A stretch of 64,000 nt of DNA from Melastoma dodecandrum. Lineage: Eukaryota; Streptophyta; Magnoliopsida; Myrtales; Melastomataceae. The DNA is taken from contig JARUPY010000538.1 in the NCBI GenBank assembly GCA_029817715.1, forward strand, positions 8,122,001 to 8,186,000, in the 5' to 3' direction. The translations under genes were made by a program, and so were the position numbers. Positions 33,231 to 44,649 of the stretch are shown here, in pieces. Numbering within the stretch: the stretch's first letter is position 1; every line of letters begins with the position of its first letter. The notes below the pieces were generated by a model. It had not been told where the DNA came from. It made no database searches and saw only the letters and a program-made list of their open reading frames with translations.

Positions 33231-34440
33231 GCCCGCTCAAGTGATCAAGCGAATGGAGTTGATTTGCGATGCGCAAAAGCGAGGATGTTTACTTTTTGGT
33301 TCTGGTCGAAGCAACCCAGGATCAATCATTGGAACATCCACGAGCAGAAGCTTTAATCAAGGAGTTCAAGGATTGGTTCCCGGAGGAGTTACTGGTTGAA
33401 CTACCACCTTTGTGAAGTATCCAACACCAGATCAATTTGGTTCCAGGATCTTCCTTATCCAACCGACCAGCTTATCGATGCAATCCCGAGGAAGCGAAAG
33501 AACTTCAAAGGCAGGTCGATGAGTTATTAGAAAAAGGTTTAGTATAAGAGAGCGTGAGCCCTTGCTCATTTCCAGCTTTGGTGCCAAAGAAATATGATAC
33601 TTGGAGAATGTGCATGGATAGTCGAGCGATCAACAAGATCACGGTGAAGTATCGATTTCCTATCCCTCGTCTAGATGACATATTAGATGAGTTGCATGGT
33701 GCGCAGGTATTTTCAAAAGTAGACTTGCGAAGTGGCTACCACCAGATCCGAATGAAGGAAGGTGACGAGTGGAAGACGGTCTTCAAAACCAAGTACGGAC
33801 AGTACGAATGGTTGGTGATGCCCTTTGGTTTGTCTAACACACCCAACACGTTCATGCGACTGATGACCCATGTCTTGCGACCATTCATTGGGAAGTTTGT
33901 GGTTGTCTACTTTGACGACATTCTCATCTACTGCTGTAGTCTCGACGAGCATGTTGAGCACCTTCGCACAGTGTTTCGCACACTTTGCAACGAGAGGCTA
34001 TATGGGAATCTTAAGAAGTGTGATTTCTTCAAACCCAGTGTAGTATTCTTTGGTTTTGTAGTGTCAAGCAAATGAATCAAGGTTGATGAAAGCAAGATCA
34101 AATCGATCAAAGAGTGGCCAGTGCCAAGGAGTTTCCACGACGTTCGTAGCTTCCATGGCTTAGCGTCATTCTACAGGAGATTCATTTAAGGTTTCAGCTC
34201 CATCGCAGCCCCTCTCACTGAGTGTCTTAAAGGAGAGAAGTTTGAGTGGACTTCAGCCGCACAAGCTAGTTTCGAGCGACTGAATCAGTGTCTAAGCGAA
34301 GCACCTGTTCTCGCCTTACCTGACTTTGTGACGATGTTCGAAGTCGAATGCGACACATCTAGAGTTGGAATAGGATGAGTGTTGATGCAAGAAGGGAGAC
34401 CAATTGCTTACTTCAGCGAGAAGCTCAATGGTGCGAAACT
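33231..34440 (+). pseudogene. Gypsy element A reverse transcriptase and RNase H start, broken
   Basis: The frame 33554-34075 covers most of the reverse transcriptase: [49 protein letters not shown] and the catalytic [12 protein letters not shown] (Tyr-Phe-Asp-Asp). It runs on through a TGA to the thumb ([13 protein letters not shown]) and RNase H start (RPIAYFSEKLNG) near 34420. Several stops are present. Shortly after AYFSEKLNG similarity to this element ends. Confidence 0.85.
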
Positions 34441-34442
34441 AA

Positions 34443-35760
34443 GGTCGAATATGTCTTTCTCCCAATAAAGACATTTGTACTCAAGTTCTGGATGAGGCGC
34501 ATCATAGTGCTTCCAATATCTACCCAGGAGTTACGAAAATGTATCATTATATAATAAAGCAGAACTGGTGGCACGGGTTGAAGAGAGATGTGGCACAATA
34601 TGTAAGGCGATGTTTGACTTGTTAAATTGAACATCGACAATTGGGAGGAGAATCGTCGCTTATTCCTAAGTGGTAATAGGATGAAATCGCTATGGATTTT
34701 GTGACAAACTTACCAAGAGAATCACATGAATTTGATTCACGGGAGATAGTGGACATATTAATAATGTCTACGTACTTCATACCAATCCACCTAACCTACT
34801 CGTTAAAGAAGTTTGCCAAACTATATTTGAAGGAAGTTATATGCATTTACGGTACACCAAATGTGATAGTATCTGACAGAGATGCGAGGTTCACTATAAC
34901 AGGCTATGGGGACCAAGTTGAGGATGAGTACAATTTTTTATCCTCAGACATATGGACAAACAGAAATGGTTATATACATATTAGAAGACAACTTGAGGGC
35001 CTGTGCTCTTCAAATGGAGGGATCATGGGTTGAACAACTACCACTAGTTGAGTTCTCATACAACAACAGTTAACAGAGAGCATTAAAATGGCCACAATTT
35101 GAGGCATTCTACGATCAAACCTATAAGACACCATTATGATGGGATGATGGTGGAGAATATACGGAGTTAGGCCCTAATATGGTACGAGAAACTACGAAGT
35201 TAATCAGGCTTATTCAAGACCGTCTACATGCAGCTCAAAGTAGACAAAAAAGTTACACTATAAGCGACGAAGGCCTCTTGAGTTTGAGGAAGAAGATTTT
35301 GTATTTCTTCGAGTTTTGCCTACGAAATTGAACCTAAGGTTTGGTTTGAAGGTAAAACGATATATGGGACCTTATGATATTCTGGAACAGATTGGGAACA
35401 TGGCATACAAACCTACCTTGCCACCCAAATTGTCTAAAATCCTCAATGTATTCCACGTGTTAATGCCAAGGAAGTATGTGGCAAATCCACGACATGTTTT
35501 ATGCGATGAATAAGCGGATGTGGGTGGGAATCTCCAAGTAGTTACTGAACTGTGGAGATAGTGGACAATATTGAAAAACAACTTCGCAAAAGGATAGTTT
35601 CACTGGTGCTCACATGTTGGATGCATGGACATCTAGAGGAGCTGCTGTGGGAACTTGAATCCTGATAGAAAGAAATATATCCATTACCATTTGAGTGATA
35701 AAAAAAGAAATTATGTAATAGTACTTAATTTCAAGACGAAATTTCTTAAGGTGATAGATT
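34443..35760 (+). pseudogene. Tekay/Del-type integrase, chromodomain remnant and 3' end
   Basis: The zinc-binding integrase domain (LDEAHHSASNIYPGVTKMYH, then YVRRCLTC) is followed by the core (MDFVTNLPRE, then IVSDRDARF) with many stops. The C-terminal LRFGLKVKRYMGPYDILEQI and NVFHVLMPRKYV is at 35316-35513. A degraded chromodomain is readable near 35565-35660 (LRKRIVSL and LEELLWELES). The TTTCAAGACGAAATTTCTTA tract near 35730 is the Tekay 3' signature. This belongs to a different lineage from the reverse transcriptase just upstream. Confidence 0.75.
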
Positions 35761-35892
35761 CCAATGACCCGTACATTCTTATGGGGGAGACTTGGGCCTA
35801 TGTTCTATACTCCGGATAATAAGTTAATTTAAGATTATTTTTTTAAAAGGAAGATAAAAACCAAAAGTCCTAAGTTACCATCCCTCACCACT
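35761..35892. other. Unassigned
   Basis: Short stretch after the Tekay-type PPT, where an LTR would be expected. I cannot define an LTR boundary. Confidence 0.35.
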
Positions 35893-36150
35893 CATTGCTC
35901 TGGGCATAGAGTTGTTCTTGTACTTTTGGAGGAAAGGAAAACGAACAGAGAATGAGGGTGAGATGGAGAGTGATCGTGTCCCACGTGGGTTTGGCGGAGG
36001 AATAGCGTTGAGAGGTCAGTTTTATAGTTGGGGGTTTGGCCAGAAGGAAGAACGCTTCGTAGTTGGGGGTTCCAGACCTCGTCGGTTTTGGATTGCTGGT
36101 GAAAGAGAGGTAGACTCGGTCCTCCGTAGTTGAACAAACTGTAGGACAGC
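35893..36150. repeat. Dispersed repeat A, copy 2
   Basis: Same orientation and order of anchors as 19316-19600 (ATAGAGTTGTTCTTGT, TTTTGGAGGAAAGGAAAACG, CCCACGTGGGTTTGGCGG). One copy lies just left of a Tat/Ogre-like LTR, the other just left of MULE-2. 36151-36530 holds nothing I can assign; the left end of MULE-2 should lie there. Confidence 0.6.
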
Positions 36151-36549
36151 AGGGCTGGAGATTAGAGAGCGACGTCGAGTCGCGAGTGTGGATACCCCAA
36201 ATTTGTGGTTATCTTGGTGTGGCTTCCCGTGTCATCCACGCGATCGCCCAACCGAATCCTGTTTGTGTTGAACTTGGTTCACCACACCCTTGCTCTACAA
36301 GCGAAAATGCAAACGGACATTATCCAAAGATGCAAAATTTACAATCCCTCATTCTTCCAATGACTCGTCACACAAGAACAACAACTGGGTATATTAAAGT
36401 CAACAGATTGGGGATGGATGATTTTTCATCAACACCGGTGGGATGATCCCATCTGTTATTGTTGTGTCTGCCAACAAAAAGGACACATCTATAATCAGGA
36501 AAAAAAAAATCGAGAAGGAAATGGAAATGTTGATTTCGGGGATGACTCC

Positions 36550-37224
36550 TTCACATAGGCACACATAGGGTGACATCAACCGCCGCGTGTTCCAACTTCC
36601 CATCAGCGAAGACGCCCTCCCGCAGGCGCTCAGCAAACCGACAGCGAAAAGAAATCTGACGAGTCCTCGCCATCCTCCCAAAGAAAAAGCTGTTCTACGA
36701 CGACCAATCCATCCCGAGTGTCTTCCGCAATCTCGGCCGTGAGGGATCCCTCTTTGTCGCTCACTCCAAGACAATCCTCAAATATCTTCTGGGAGGAATA
36801 ACATGTAAGCAGGTTCGACGGGCAACACATACTTGTTTGTTCCTGGTTGTAGCTTGTGAAGCAATGGGACATGCAATGTCCATAGGATGTATTCCACCGA
36901 GTTGTCAACGTTCGACTGACTCATGGGCCTAGCGGACCACAAATTATCTAAGATGGTGGTCCTAAGTTGTCGAAACTAGAGGCTTTTTGGATATTCAGTA
37001 GGAAGATGATTTAGTAGGCGGATGTTATAGTTTACGACAAAAGCCGGGGAAGAATCAACAAATGTTACTGTGTCGAACCATACCTAAAGCCTTAGGCGTA
37101 TGGCTTGAATACATGTTAGCGAGCAGAGGGTGTCTATCTGCAAGTTAAGTGTTGGTGATTCCTGTGCAGAGTCATGATAGCCGACGATGAAGAGTCGGGG
37201 ATTGTGTGCATAGGGGGCTGACAT
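36550..37224 (-). pseudogene. MULE-2 accessory gene (same unknown family)
   Basis: From the ATG at 37224 the minus strand aligns to D1 of MULE-1 copy B over about 95 residues with a single one-residue gap and about a third identity. Shared anchors are the CxxAxRxRL start, HLPTEY against NFPTQY, and LQPGTNK against LRPGTNK. D1 has two in-frame stops. D2 follows in another frame (AEDTRDGLVVV against LKDTRGVVDLA), then a further frame (VFADGKLEHAAVDV against PFAKNGSFVSAALDL). The D1/D2 frame break falls at the same place as in MULE-1. D3 was not recognised. Confidence 0.72.
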
Positions 37225-38571
37225 GGTGAAAGGTGGTGGGTATGGAGTGGTAAGTCTCCTAGGTTATTTTGAGGAAAGTTATATAATTGGCTTTATATAG
37301 GCAATTGGAGATACTGTCATCCTGCAAATTAACATTGATGCATATAGGCAATTGTGGGTGGCGCATAAATTCGTTTGATTTTATGTGACAATGTAAAATA
37401 TGGGGAATAAAGCAATCAGTTAATGTGTACAGAATGTGGACTATTCAAGCCAGGTGAAGGAGGTGGAGGTTACCAGAGGCATGGTATTGATGGGACCTTG
37501 GCGTCTGAAACTTTACAATTCTAGTGATCTTTTGAAAATGGGGATCAATGATTTTGTAATGGCCATAACTTTGGGGTAATTGCCATAAACACATGAAATG
37601 GTGGTTGTGTAATGGCCAAATTTGGGTGCTAGTATAATGATTTTCTTGAAGATCTTGGCAGGATACAATGAGATTTCTTGTGCAACAATGACAGTGTATC
37701 ACAACAAGATCTCAATTACAATCTGAGTATTAAATTGGTCATCCTTATGGACTTCATTGATGTCGGGGAACCTCCTATTTCTACACAACAATTAAAACAA
37801 AGATATTAAACAAGAAACACATTAAGGACTACTACAAAACCACATAAATTCTTTGATGTGAGATATTAAACCACTAAGGACACAGAAATTAAACTAGACC
37901 TGGAAAGCATACCTTCAAATAAGAGTTTGTCCAAAATTTTTCAAATAGGTTAGCCATTGGAAAAAAGATGGAGCGATGGGATGCAGACGAGCTCTCGGAT
38001 TTAGCAATTACAACAGAATTGACGAATATCATAACAAGTAGGCAAAATATACGTTTATGGCCTCAACTTTGAGCTAACATTCTGTTTTGTCATTATTTTA
38101 GTTTGTTATATAATTTTCTCACCAACTTTTGCTTTAATATTGATTTTGGCTAATCTTGAATTTCTTCTAGCGAAAGTCAAACAAGGCCGAAATATAGTCT
38201 AACTAGTGTCTTATAATAGTGGAGTTCCAACTCCTTTTGCCTTCGCCTCATGATCCACTTTACACGTAGCAGTGGCCTCCCAATAAAATAATTATTCAGC
38301 CTTCATCAATTTTCTATATTTTTGACAGCATCAGCAATTATCGTCGAACTTCGACTTTTAACTCGCTTGATCTGGCCATCTAAATTTTAAAATAAATTAC
38401 ATATGAGAGGTTTCAATATTATATACCATTTTTTAAATTTCTTTTCTTTCTTAGTAAATAAATGAAAATTGTGTATTAAGCTCTATTTGGCTTTTATTAC
38501 AAAATTTAAAATTGGCCAAAATCGAAATAGAAACAAAAGTTGATGCCAAAATTTTATAACAAACTAAACTA
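37225..38571. promoter_or_regulatory. Divergent intergenic region of MULE-2
   Basis: About 1.35 kb of AT-rich, non-coding DNA between the divergent accessory gene and transposase, equivalent to 8317-9162 in MULE-1. No specific promoter elements were identified. Confidence 0.4.
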
Positions 38572-40392
38572 ATGACAAAACAAAAAATTGGCTCAAAATT
38601 GAGGCCAAAAATCGATATTTTACCTAACAAGCATGACGGAGGAAGATTTCATGGCAATGTTCTACAATCGACAGAGGAGGCTGGAAACTTTTCCAGATAT
38701 TTTGTTGTAGTACGCGGATTTGACATTCGTAAGCGTGATTCTCGAAGCAGGAGGAATGGTGAATGTGTAATGCAAATGCGGGTGTGTTTACGTCAAGGCT
38801 TTAGTCGTCCGAAGCAGGAATTGGATACCTCACTTCGATACAAGCCATCCGGACGAGTCGGGTGTACAATAGCGTTGAAGCCCACGGTTGAGGACATAAG
38901 ACGTTGGGTAGTTCGTCATGTTAACCTTACGCACAATCACGATTTGATTCCAGTGGCACATGCATGTTTTATGAAGGAACATCGCAACATTTCTCCCGAA
39001 GATTTGACAGCAGTTCGGAGAATGCTTAGTGTTGGCATTAGACAGTGCGATATCATGCATTATTTTGCGAATGTTTCCGATGGTACTAGTTGTGTCGACT
39101 TCACGATGAAGGATCTGAATTATTGTGTCAACGAGTATCATCGGAGTGAGCCGTATGCGTCAGATTTGAATGCAAGTTATGCCTGCATAATGTCGAAGGA
39201 ACAAAATGATCCTGGAATGGCTGTTGTCACTTTTGCATACCATGAAATTGTTACCAGATTGTACTGGGTAATAGTACTTGCAAATTAGATTATCTTTGGC
39301 GACGTCATCGCATTGGAGTTCTAATTTCAATACAAATGCCTATGGAATGCAAATAGTTGTGATTGTGGGTGTTAATCACCATCACCTGACATTTGTTTGG
39401 GGTCAACTTTGATCACATTGGAGACAAAGGATGATTACGTCTGGATCTTTCGCACTCATACTCTAGTTATGGGAGGAAAGCAACCAATAAACGTGATCAC
39501 TAATGTAGATATAGCAATCATAGCAGCCGCGGGTGAAGTATGGGTTGTCGCGAAGAATCATTATGCATATGGCATTTCAATCACAACAATACCCGACATA
39601 TTGTCGATCCTGTAGTGCGGCATAAAATCCAGAAAATTATATATTCTACACGATCTGCAGTAGAAGTGGAGGTCATGTGTGGGATGACATTCGACAAAAT
39701 AGTGGTGGTCGGATGGTTGGACCAGATTTACTCCTGCCGACACATGTGGTGGCAAACATATTTGCAGGGACATTATTTAGCAGGGTTAAGAAGCACACAA
39801 AGTTGCGAGGCAATGCATGCCTACGTGAAAAGAATCATATAGGTCATCTCAAAAAATTGAACCATCTGTGACGATGGTATACAGTTAGACTTCTCAATCA
39901 TATACCATGCAATCATTTCGAAAGGGAATGCATAATTGGACACGAAGCTTTATATTATGTAGAAGACAAGTCCACTGGGAATTTGACTTGAGCAGACCTC
40001 CCGTCGAAGTATACTTCATCATTGGCACTCATGAAATCAACTGCTATTGCTTGCATTTCGAGACATTTGAATTTCCATGTTGCCGCTCACTGCATGTTGC
40101 GAAGATTGAAGGAATGACAACAATACCCCATAATTTGATATGTCAGAAGGATGCGAAATAATTTCAGCATAATGCAGAGCGAAACGAAGCATCATACAGA
40201 CTATTAGTTAACGACATGAGGCAAGGAGTTTTGATTATTGCATGTCGACGTTTGTGTTACCTGGGAGGCAACTCGTCTAAGACGTACAAGGTCGTACATG
40301 AAGCAATTGAGGACATCACTGAAAAGGTGGAGAAATTGTAACATGATAGCTTCCATGAGGACAATAAGTAGGACAATAAACCAGGCATACAA
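38572..40392 (+). pseudogene. mudrA-like: MULE-2 transposase (FAR1 + MULE + SWIM), decayed
   Basis: The 238-codon frame 38572-39288 holds a FAR1-type domain ending in NLTHNHDL and the start of the MULE core (MLSVGIRQCDIM, matching MLSVGFRQCDIM of MULE-1). Later parts continue in changing frames. The first catalytic Asp region reads ALEF, so that Asp is lost. The second (ITNVDIAI) and the Glu (SCEAMHAYVK) are kept. The SWIM finger reads CYCLHFETFEFPCCR, with the final His replaced by Arg. There are many stops; it is non-functional. Confidence 0.88.
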
Positions 40393-40880
40393 AGAAAAAT
40401 GGTAAGCTTGTCATCAACAACAATGAAGTCATCGTTGATATGGGGGAATTAACTATCAATTACACAATGAGGGATCAAGTGAGCCTCGTGAATCTAGTGA
40501 GCAAGGGCTAAATATACAGTTTCAAAATGGCAAGAGTTTCACAGTTGGACAATGGGCAGACGGTTAGCAAAAGCATAATTCCAAAAAAGTGAAGCTTTAT
40601 TCTTGTTCATGACTACCTTATACTTTAGCATACAACTCTATTAACGTCTGGTCTGCAACTTCACCTTTCGTGGTGATTTCTTGATTGGAAGATCCTTAAT
40701 ACTTTTGCCAGCAGTTTCTTCCTCATACCATTCCCAGACCAACATATAAAGTTGATCACTAACTCCAACATGTCCAGGAGACCTATAGTCTAAGCACAAC
40801 AAAGGTAAAACTCAATACAACCCTTGATCCAAACAAACGTATCACATATGCATAAACTGAACAATCACTAATCGTTGTCG
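40393..40880. other. Convergent 3' region of MULE-2
   Basis: Between the transposase end and the protease end, equivalent to 11105-11720 in MULE-1. Nothing further is recognisable. Confidence 0.4.
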
Positions 40881-42404
40881 GACAATCTTCGATAAGATTA
40901 GATAGCGACGTGAACTTCATGACAAATAACCATAATATTATCTGCAATGTAATTAGTGAAATCAATTTTAGTAACAATGGTAATGTTTGGTTCATAATAA
41001 GATAAAGATCGTGAAAGAATCTAAGTGATTCATACTTGTTCCCATTGCCGCTTGCGAACTGGTTAGGAACGTTAGCTGGATACCTGATTGGCCATGAGAA
41101 TTAATCTCGGGGACAACGTCACCAACCTATTCACCTGTCATGTTCTTTTCTAATATCACCATCAAAAATTCGAAAACATGTTTGTGCAAATCCACTCTAC
41201 CGTGGAGGTTTTTCGGTTAAATGCATGCCGTGTCAAAGGTCAAAATCTCGTGTTACCTAAAATCTACAATATCTAATGTCCAGTGTGAATCTGCTACACA
41301 AACTGGTATGTATTATCTAGCATGATAAAGGAAAAGAGGTGAAAAACTTTGCCGAATGGTGTCATAAAGTATGGATTTACATGGAATATCAGTTCCAAAT
41401 CTTCATTCTTTCCAAATTGAGATGTGTATTGTGGAGCCGTTGTTTGTTGGTTGTTGAAATTTTTGGCATATGATACAAACTATATTGGTTTGCGACAAGA
41501 ACCTATTTTTACGTGCATCATTGCTCAAATGTTGCAGAAGGTCATGCATATCAAAATTGGGATGAAAAGTTAATCAGTTAGTTTAGGAACTAGCATTATC
41601 CCTTAACAACTTGTGAGATACCATGTTCTTCTAGGCATATTGTTCTTTTTACTACACAGCATCACGACATGGAAGTCGATGATCTGCAATAGACGTATGA
41701 CTTAAGTTTGTAGCAGTCAGAAAAAGTATCAAAACAACACACATTCACATGATCCTTACATCGTTGAGTCCACTTTGACGGTTTGAGGGACATCATAACA
41801 TGCCTAGAAACGGTTACCGCATTTGCAAAACAAAGTATCTCCTGCAACATTGAAGGTTCCCTCGTTAACTACAATGACCGCCTTACATTCCGATAGTTAG
41901 AAAATAACAATAAAAACAAATAACAATGCTAACTTAGGTAGGAGTTTGTCATTCCATGCATAGTCTAGAATTTTCCAGTCACCTTTGGAAAATGATATCA
42001 AATCTACCTCGAGAAGCCCTCCTGGAGTAAACCTTTTGACACCCTATTTATAGACAACACAATACTTTCGTCAACTTGATGGACATGGAGATCCAATACT
42101 GAAAGACCTTATACCTCTGGAATTGATACATTCCTCAGCTTTGATCCCAACTTTTTCTTGCCAGTCATAAAAGGATACGAGTTTAAAGCATTGGTCCGCC
42201 TCTCCGCGGTGCTACGAGTGTGGTATCGTTTATGTTGGGTCCTCTGGTTCATTGAGGCTTCACTTTCCTGTATGAGGAGCAATCACAGGATTGCACTCCC
42301 AATTGTCATTCAAAGGAATTAAACCCAATATCGAAATCATAATGATCATTGTAAAACTGTCTACCTCGGCCAATGATGAGAATGGATCTGTTCATGTGCG
42401 TCTT

Positions 42405-42560
42405 GCAATGGTACGTTCTCTGGTTCAGAAGGTCCACATTCTGTACCGCTTTGTGTGGATGGAAGGCCCACAATCCATACCTCTTTGTGTCCACAATCTG
42501 GTTCAGAAGGTCCATAATGTACGTTCTCTGTACCTCTTTGTGTGGATTATGTACCTCAAT
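42405..42560. repeat. Short imperfect direct repeat inside MULE-2
   Basis: CTGGTTCAGAAGGTCCA occurs near 42420 and again about 78 bp later, with neighbouring TACCTCTTTGTGTGGA / TACCGCTTTGTGTGGA copies. It looks like a local duplication within the decayed Ulp1 gene. Confidence 0.55.
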
Positions 42561-43419
42561 AGAAGCATCCAGACCAACTGGTCAACTGCAACTATCAACC
42601 CAATATCGGTCTCGGTTTGCACCTCGTCGCGCCAGTTGTTACTATCTTCAGGTACACCATTATAATCACTCAGTAGGTCAGCTGGCCGTGTTGGTGATAT
42701 CATTATTGACCCAACTTCTCCATATATAGTTTCCTAGAACACCTTTGGTGGACTCTCACTGCTTTTATCGGATGATGATGCAATTTCTTCATCGGGCATA
42801 TGTCCCTTAGGATCCATTCATGCTTCTTACAAATCACCACTCTAGCATTGCTCTTCAATATTATGGGCCTTCTCCCGGTTCTTCATTTCTTTCTTTGTTA
42901 CATCATCAACGATAAGCTGCTTCATTTCATGCACCTCCTTCAGGATCTGGGTGACCACCTTCATGACATTAGTGCCATGCTTATCCAACTTCGTTATGTG
43001 CTAATCGATCTTTTGCAAAACAATTTTATAGTTATGGACATGTTTGATATATTGTTCAAATTGGCTAACGTAAAACATTGCTACACAGATTCATACATAC
43101 TTGAATCGTTTTGCGAACCAGATCAATTCTTCCCGTTGCCTGTTTTCGACGGTCCGTGGACAGTCCTCTGACAAATCATTTACACTTGTTCCCTGCACAT
43201 ACATTTAGATAAAGAAACTGTGAGGAACTAAACTTATATAGTAATGAAAATTGAAAAACATAAATACCTTATCGTAGATGTCCAAGCAAACTCCTCTGTA
43301 AAAGTAATATAGACGTGAATCATCCCAATCTGTACATAAAGGTTTCTCCCTATTTACACGAGTCAATCTCGCACTGTTACTCGTAAATTTAAGTGCATAA
43401 AAAATCTAAGGAAAAAAAG

Positions 43420-43625
43420 CCCGTTTGGTTTCAGTAATGGAACTCCAAACAGAATGGAATGGGAAGGGAGAAAAAACTATAGTAATTAGGAAGGAAATGG
43501 GCATTCCCTATTAAGAGCAAGTGAATGCCCATTCCTTCCCTTCCTTTTTAAAATTAAGCACATGGAATGGAATGAAAAACAAATGAATGGAATGCCCATT
43601 CCATCCCTTCCTTCCCTTGAAACAC
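43420..43625. mobile_element. MITE-like foldback inside MULE-2
   Basis: About 200 bp with GTTTGGTTTCA-like sequence on the left and TTGAAACACC on the right, and multiple inverted copies of GGAATGGGCATTCC / GGAATGGGAAGG. The whole unit can fold on itself. GTTTGG...GGAATGGGAATGG-type MITEs are common in plants. It lies between coding blocks of the decayed protease. The target duplication was not resolved. Confidence 0.55.
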
Positions 43626-44406
43626 CTTACTTGCTCGCACAAGTGGTCCAACACATGGCAAGCCCAATCATAGGTGCTAAGTACACATAACTCTCTAGCT
43701 GTAAACATATATTCTTTTCCGAGATTGGAGGCAGCACCTGGGCAGAGGAAAGACCCAAGGAGGAATAAAACCAACTCGGCCTTAAAAGTGTCGTCTACTA
43801 CTGTCTATGCTCGCAGCTGCTTCTCGACGAATGTCATGGCTATCTTCTCTCGCTTAAATGTTGCAAGAGACTGGAGTCTATGTTGTCCATCGACCAACTA
43901 AATGGAATTGGAATGTCATAATGCGTAATCCCGAGAATGCCGTAAACATCACTTGGGCTTATACAATGTTGGGCGCCATCAATTAACATGACACGTGTCG
44001 TAGGATCGAAGTTGCTTATAACCCATCATAGAGCTTGATGATTTACCGTTTTACAAGCAACATGTAACAGACATTCAAAACCGAGTTTGTTGAACAACAT
44101 CCTCTTTGAATCATCAAAGGACTTAAGCAAAGCTACAATCTTTGTTGGAATGCATCTAGTCTAGATGTAATCTTACGTGCAAACACAAAATCTCATATGA
44201 AGACTAACTACATAAAAAAGAAATACAGCTTAATGGAGGTACACACACCCTACTCACCATATCAGAATGGCGTTCTCTTATCCTTTTCTTAATATTGACG
44301 GTATTAGCGTAGTCGACTGATTTGTGTCATGATCAATTGCATCCTCGTCTTTATCCATCTTACCTAAAATTGAATGATAACAATAGCCATGAAATTGAAT
44401 GGCATC

Positions 44407-44649
44407 ATCAAAGCTTGTACTAAGGATGAGAACTATGAACCTAGGGACGATCCCAGGAAACTAAAGCCTAGTGAAATTGATTCAGGCCAAGTGTTAAAGC
44501 CTGCCAAACTCCACGTCTGGGAATGACAAAAAGCCTGGAAAACTAAAGCACTCATGTTCGCATAGTCGGCTGCAGGGATTGCTACAATAAAGGCTGTGCT
44601 AACTAATTATTCTCAGACTCCACATCTGGGAATGACACCTTTGCGGACC
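44407..44649 (+). pseudogene. CDC5: CDC5 (plant Myb-like splicing factor) pseudogene, 5' part
   Basis: CDC5 is a core component of the NTC/Prp19 spliceosome complex. The plus strand reads KACTKDENYEP, then DDPRKLKPSEID and KPAKL (about 44410-44510), matching the region after the Myb repeats. A long internal segment is missing; the sequence jumps to NYSQTPHLGMTPLRTP (about 44605-44649), the TP-rich region. Stops lie in the junction. The fragment has no introns and is interrupted at 44649 by the gypsy insertion; it resumes at 53868. It is a pseudogene, not the host gene. It starts about 50 bp from the first exon of the MULE-2 protease. Confidence 0.82.
44645..44649 (+). repeat. Target-site duplication GGACC, left copy
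   Basis: GGACC directly precedes the LTR at 44650 and is repeated at 53868-53872. It falls within the CDC5 reading frame. Confidence 0.92.

Larger units (their letters stand above)
40880..44358 (-). pseudogene. MULE-2 Ulp1-type protease, decayed
   Basis: The putative first exon at 44358 starts MDKDEDAIDHD. The leader domain at about 44150-43900 (FDDSKRMLFNKLGFECLLHV, then VYGILGI) matches MULE-1, as do 43774-43511 (VLFLLGSFLCPGAA) and 41850-41662 (SLKPSKW). The catalytic His region near 41290 reads HWTLDI. The equivalent of ADCGIF near 40940 reads GAT-AAT, so the catalytic Cys codon TGT has become AAT, followed by a shifted VMKF. Stops are frequent. A MITE-like insertion lies at 43420-43625. 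Confidence 0.82.
36530..44400 (+). mobile_element. MULE-2: decayed sister of MULE-1
   Basis: Gene order and orientation match MULE-1: accessory gene (minus), transposase (plus), Ulp1 protease (minus). All three are riddled with stops and frameshifts. Neither TIR nor a target duplication was found; there is no array like the MULE-1 TIR at either side, so the ends are lost or too diverged, and the limits given are those of recognisable coding sequence. The right edge abuts a CDC5 pseudogene. Confidence 0.8.

Noticed and set aside
42291..43171. Plus-strand ORFs of 118-124 codons
   Set aside because: They overlap the decayed minus-strand Ulp1 gene and a local duplication, and have no motif.
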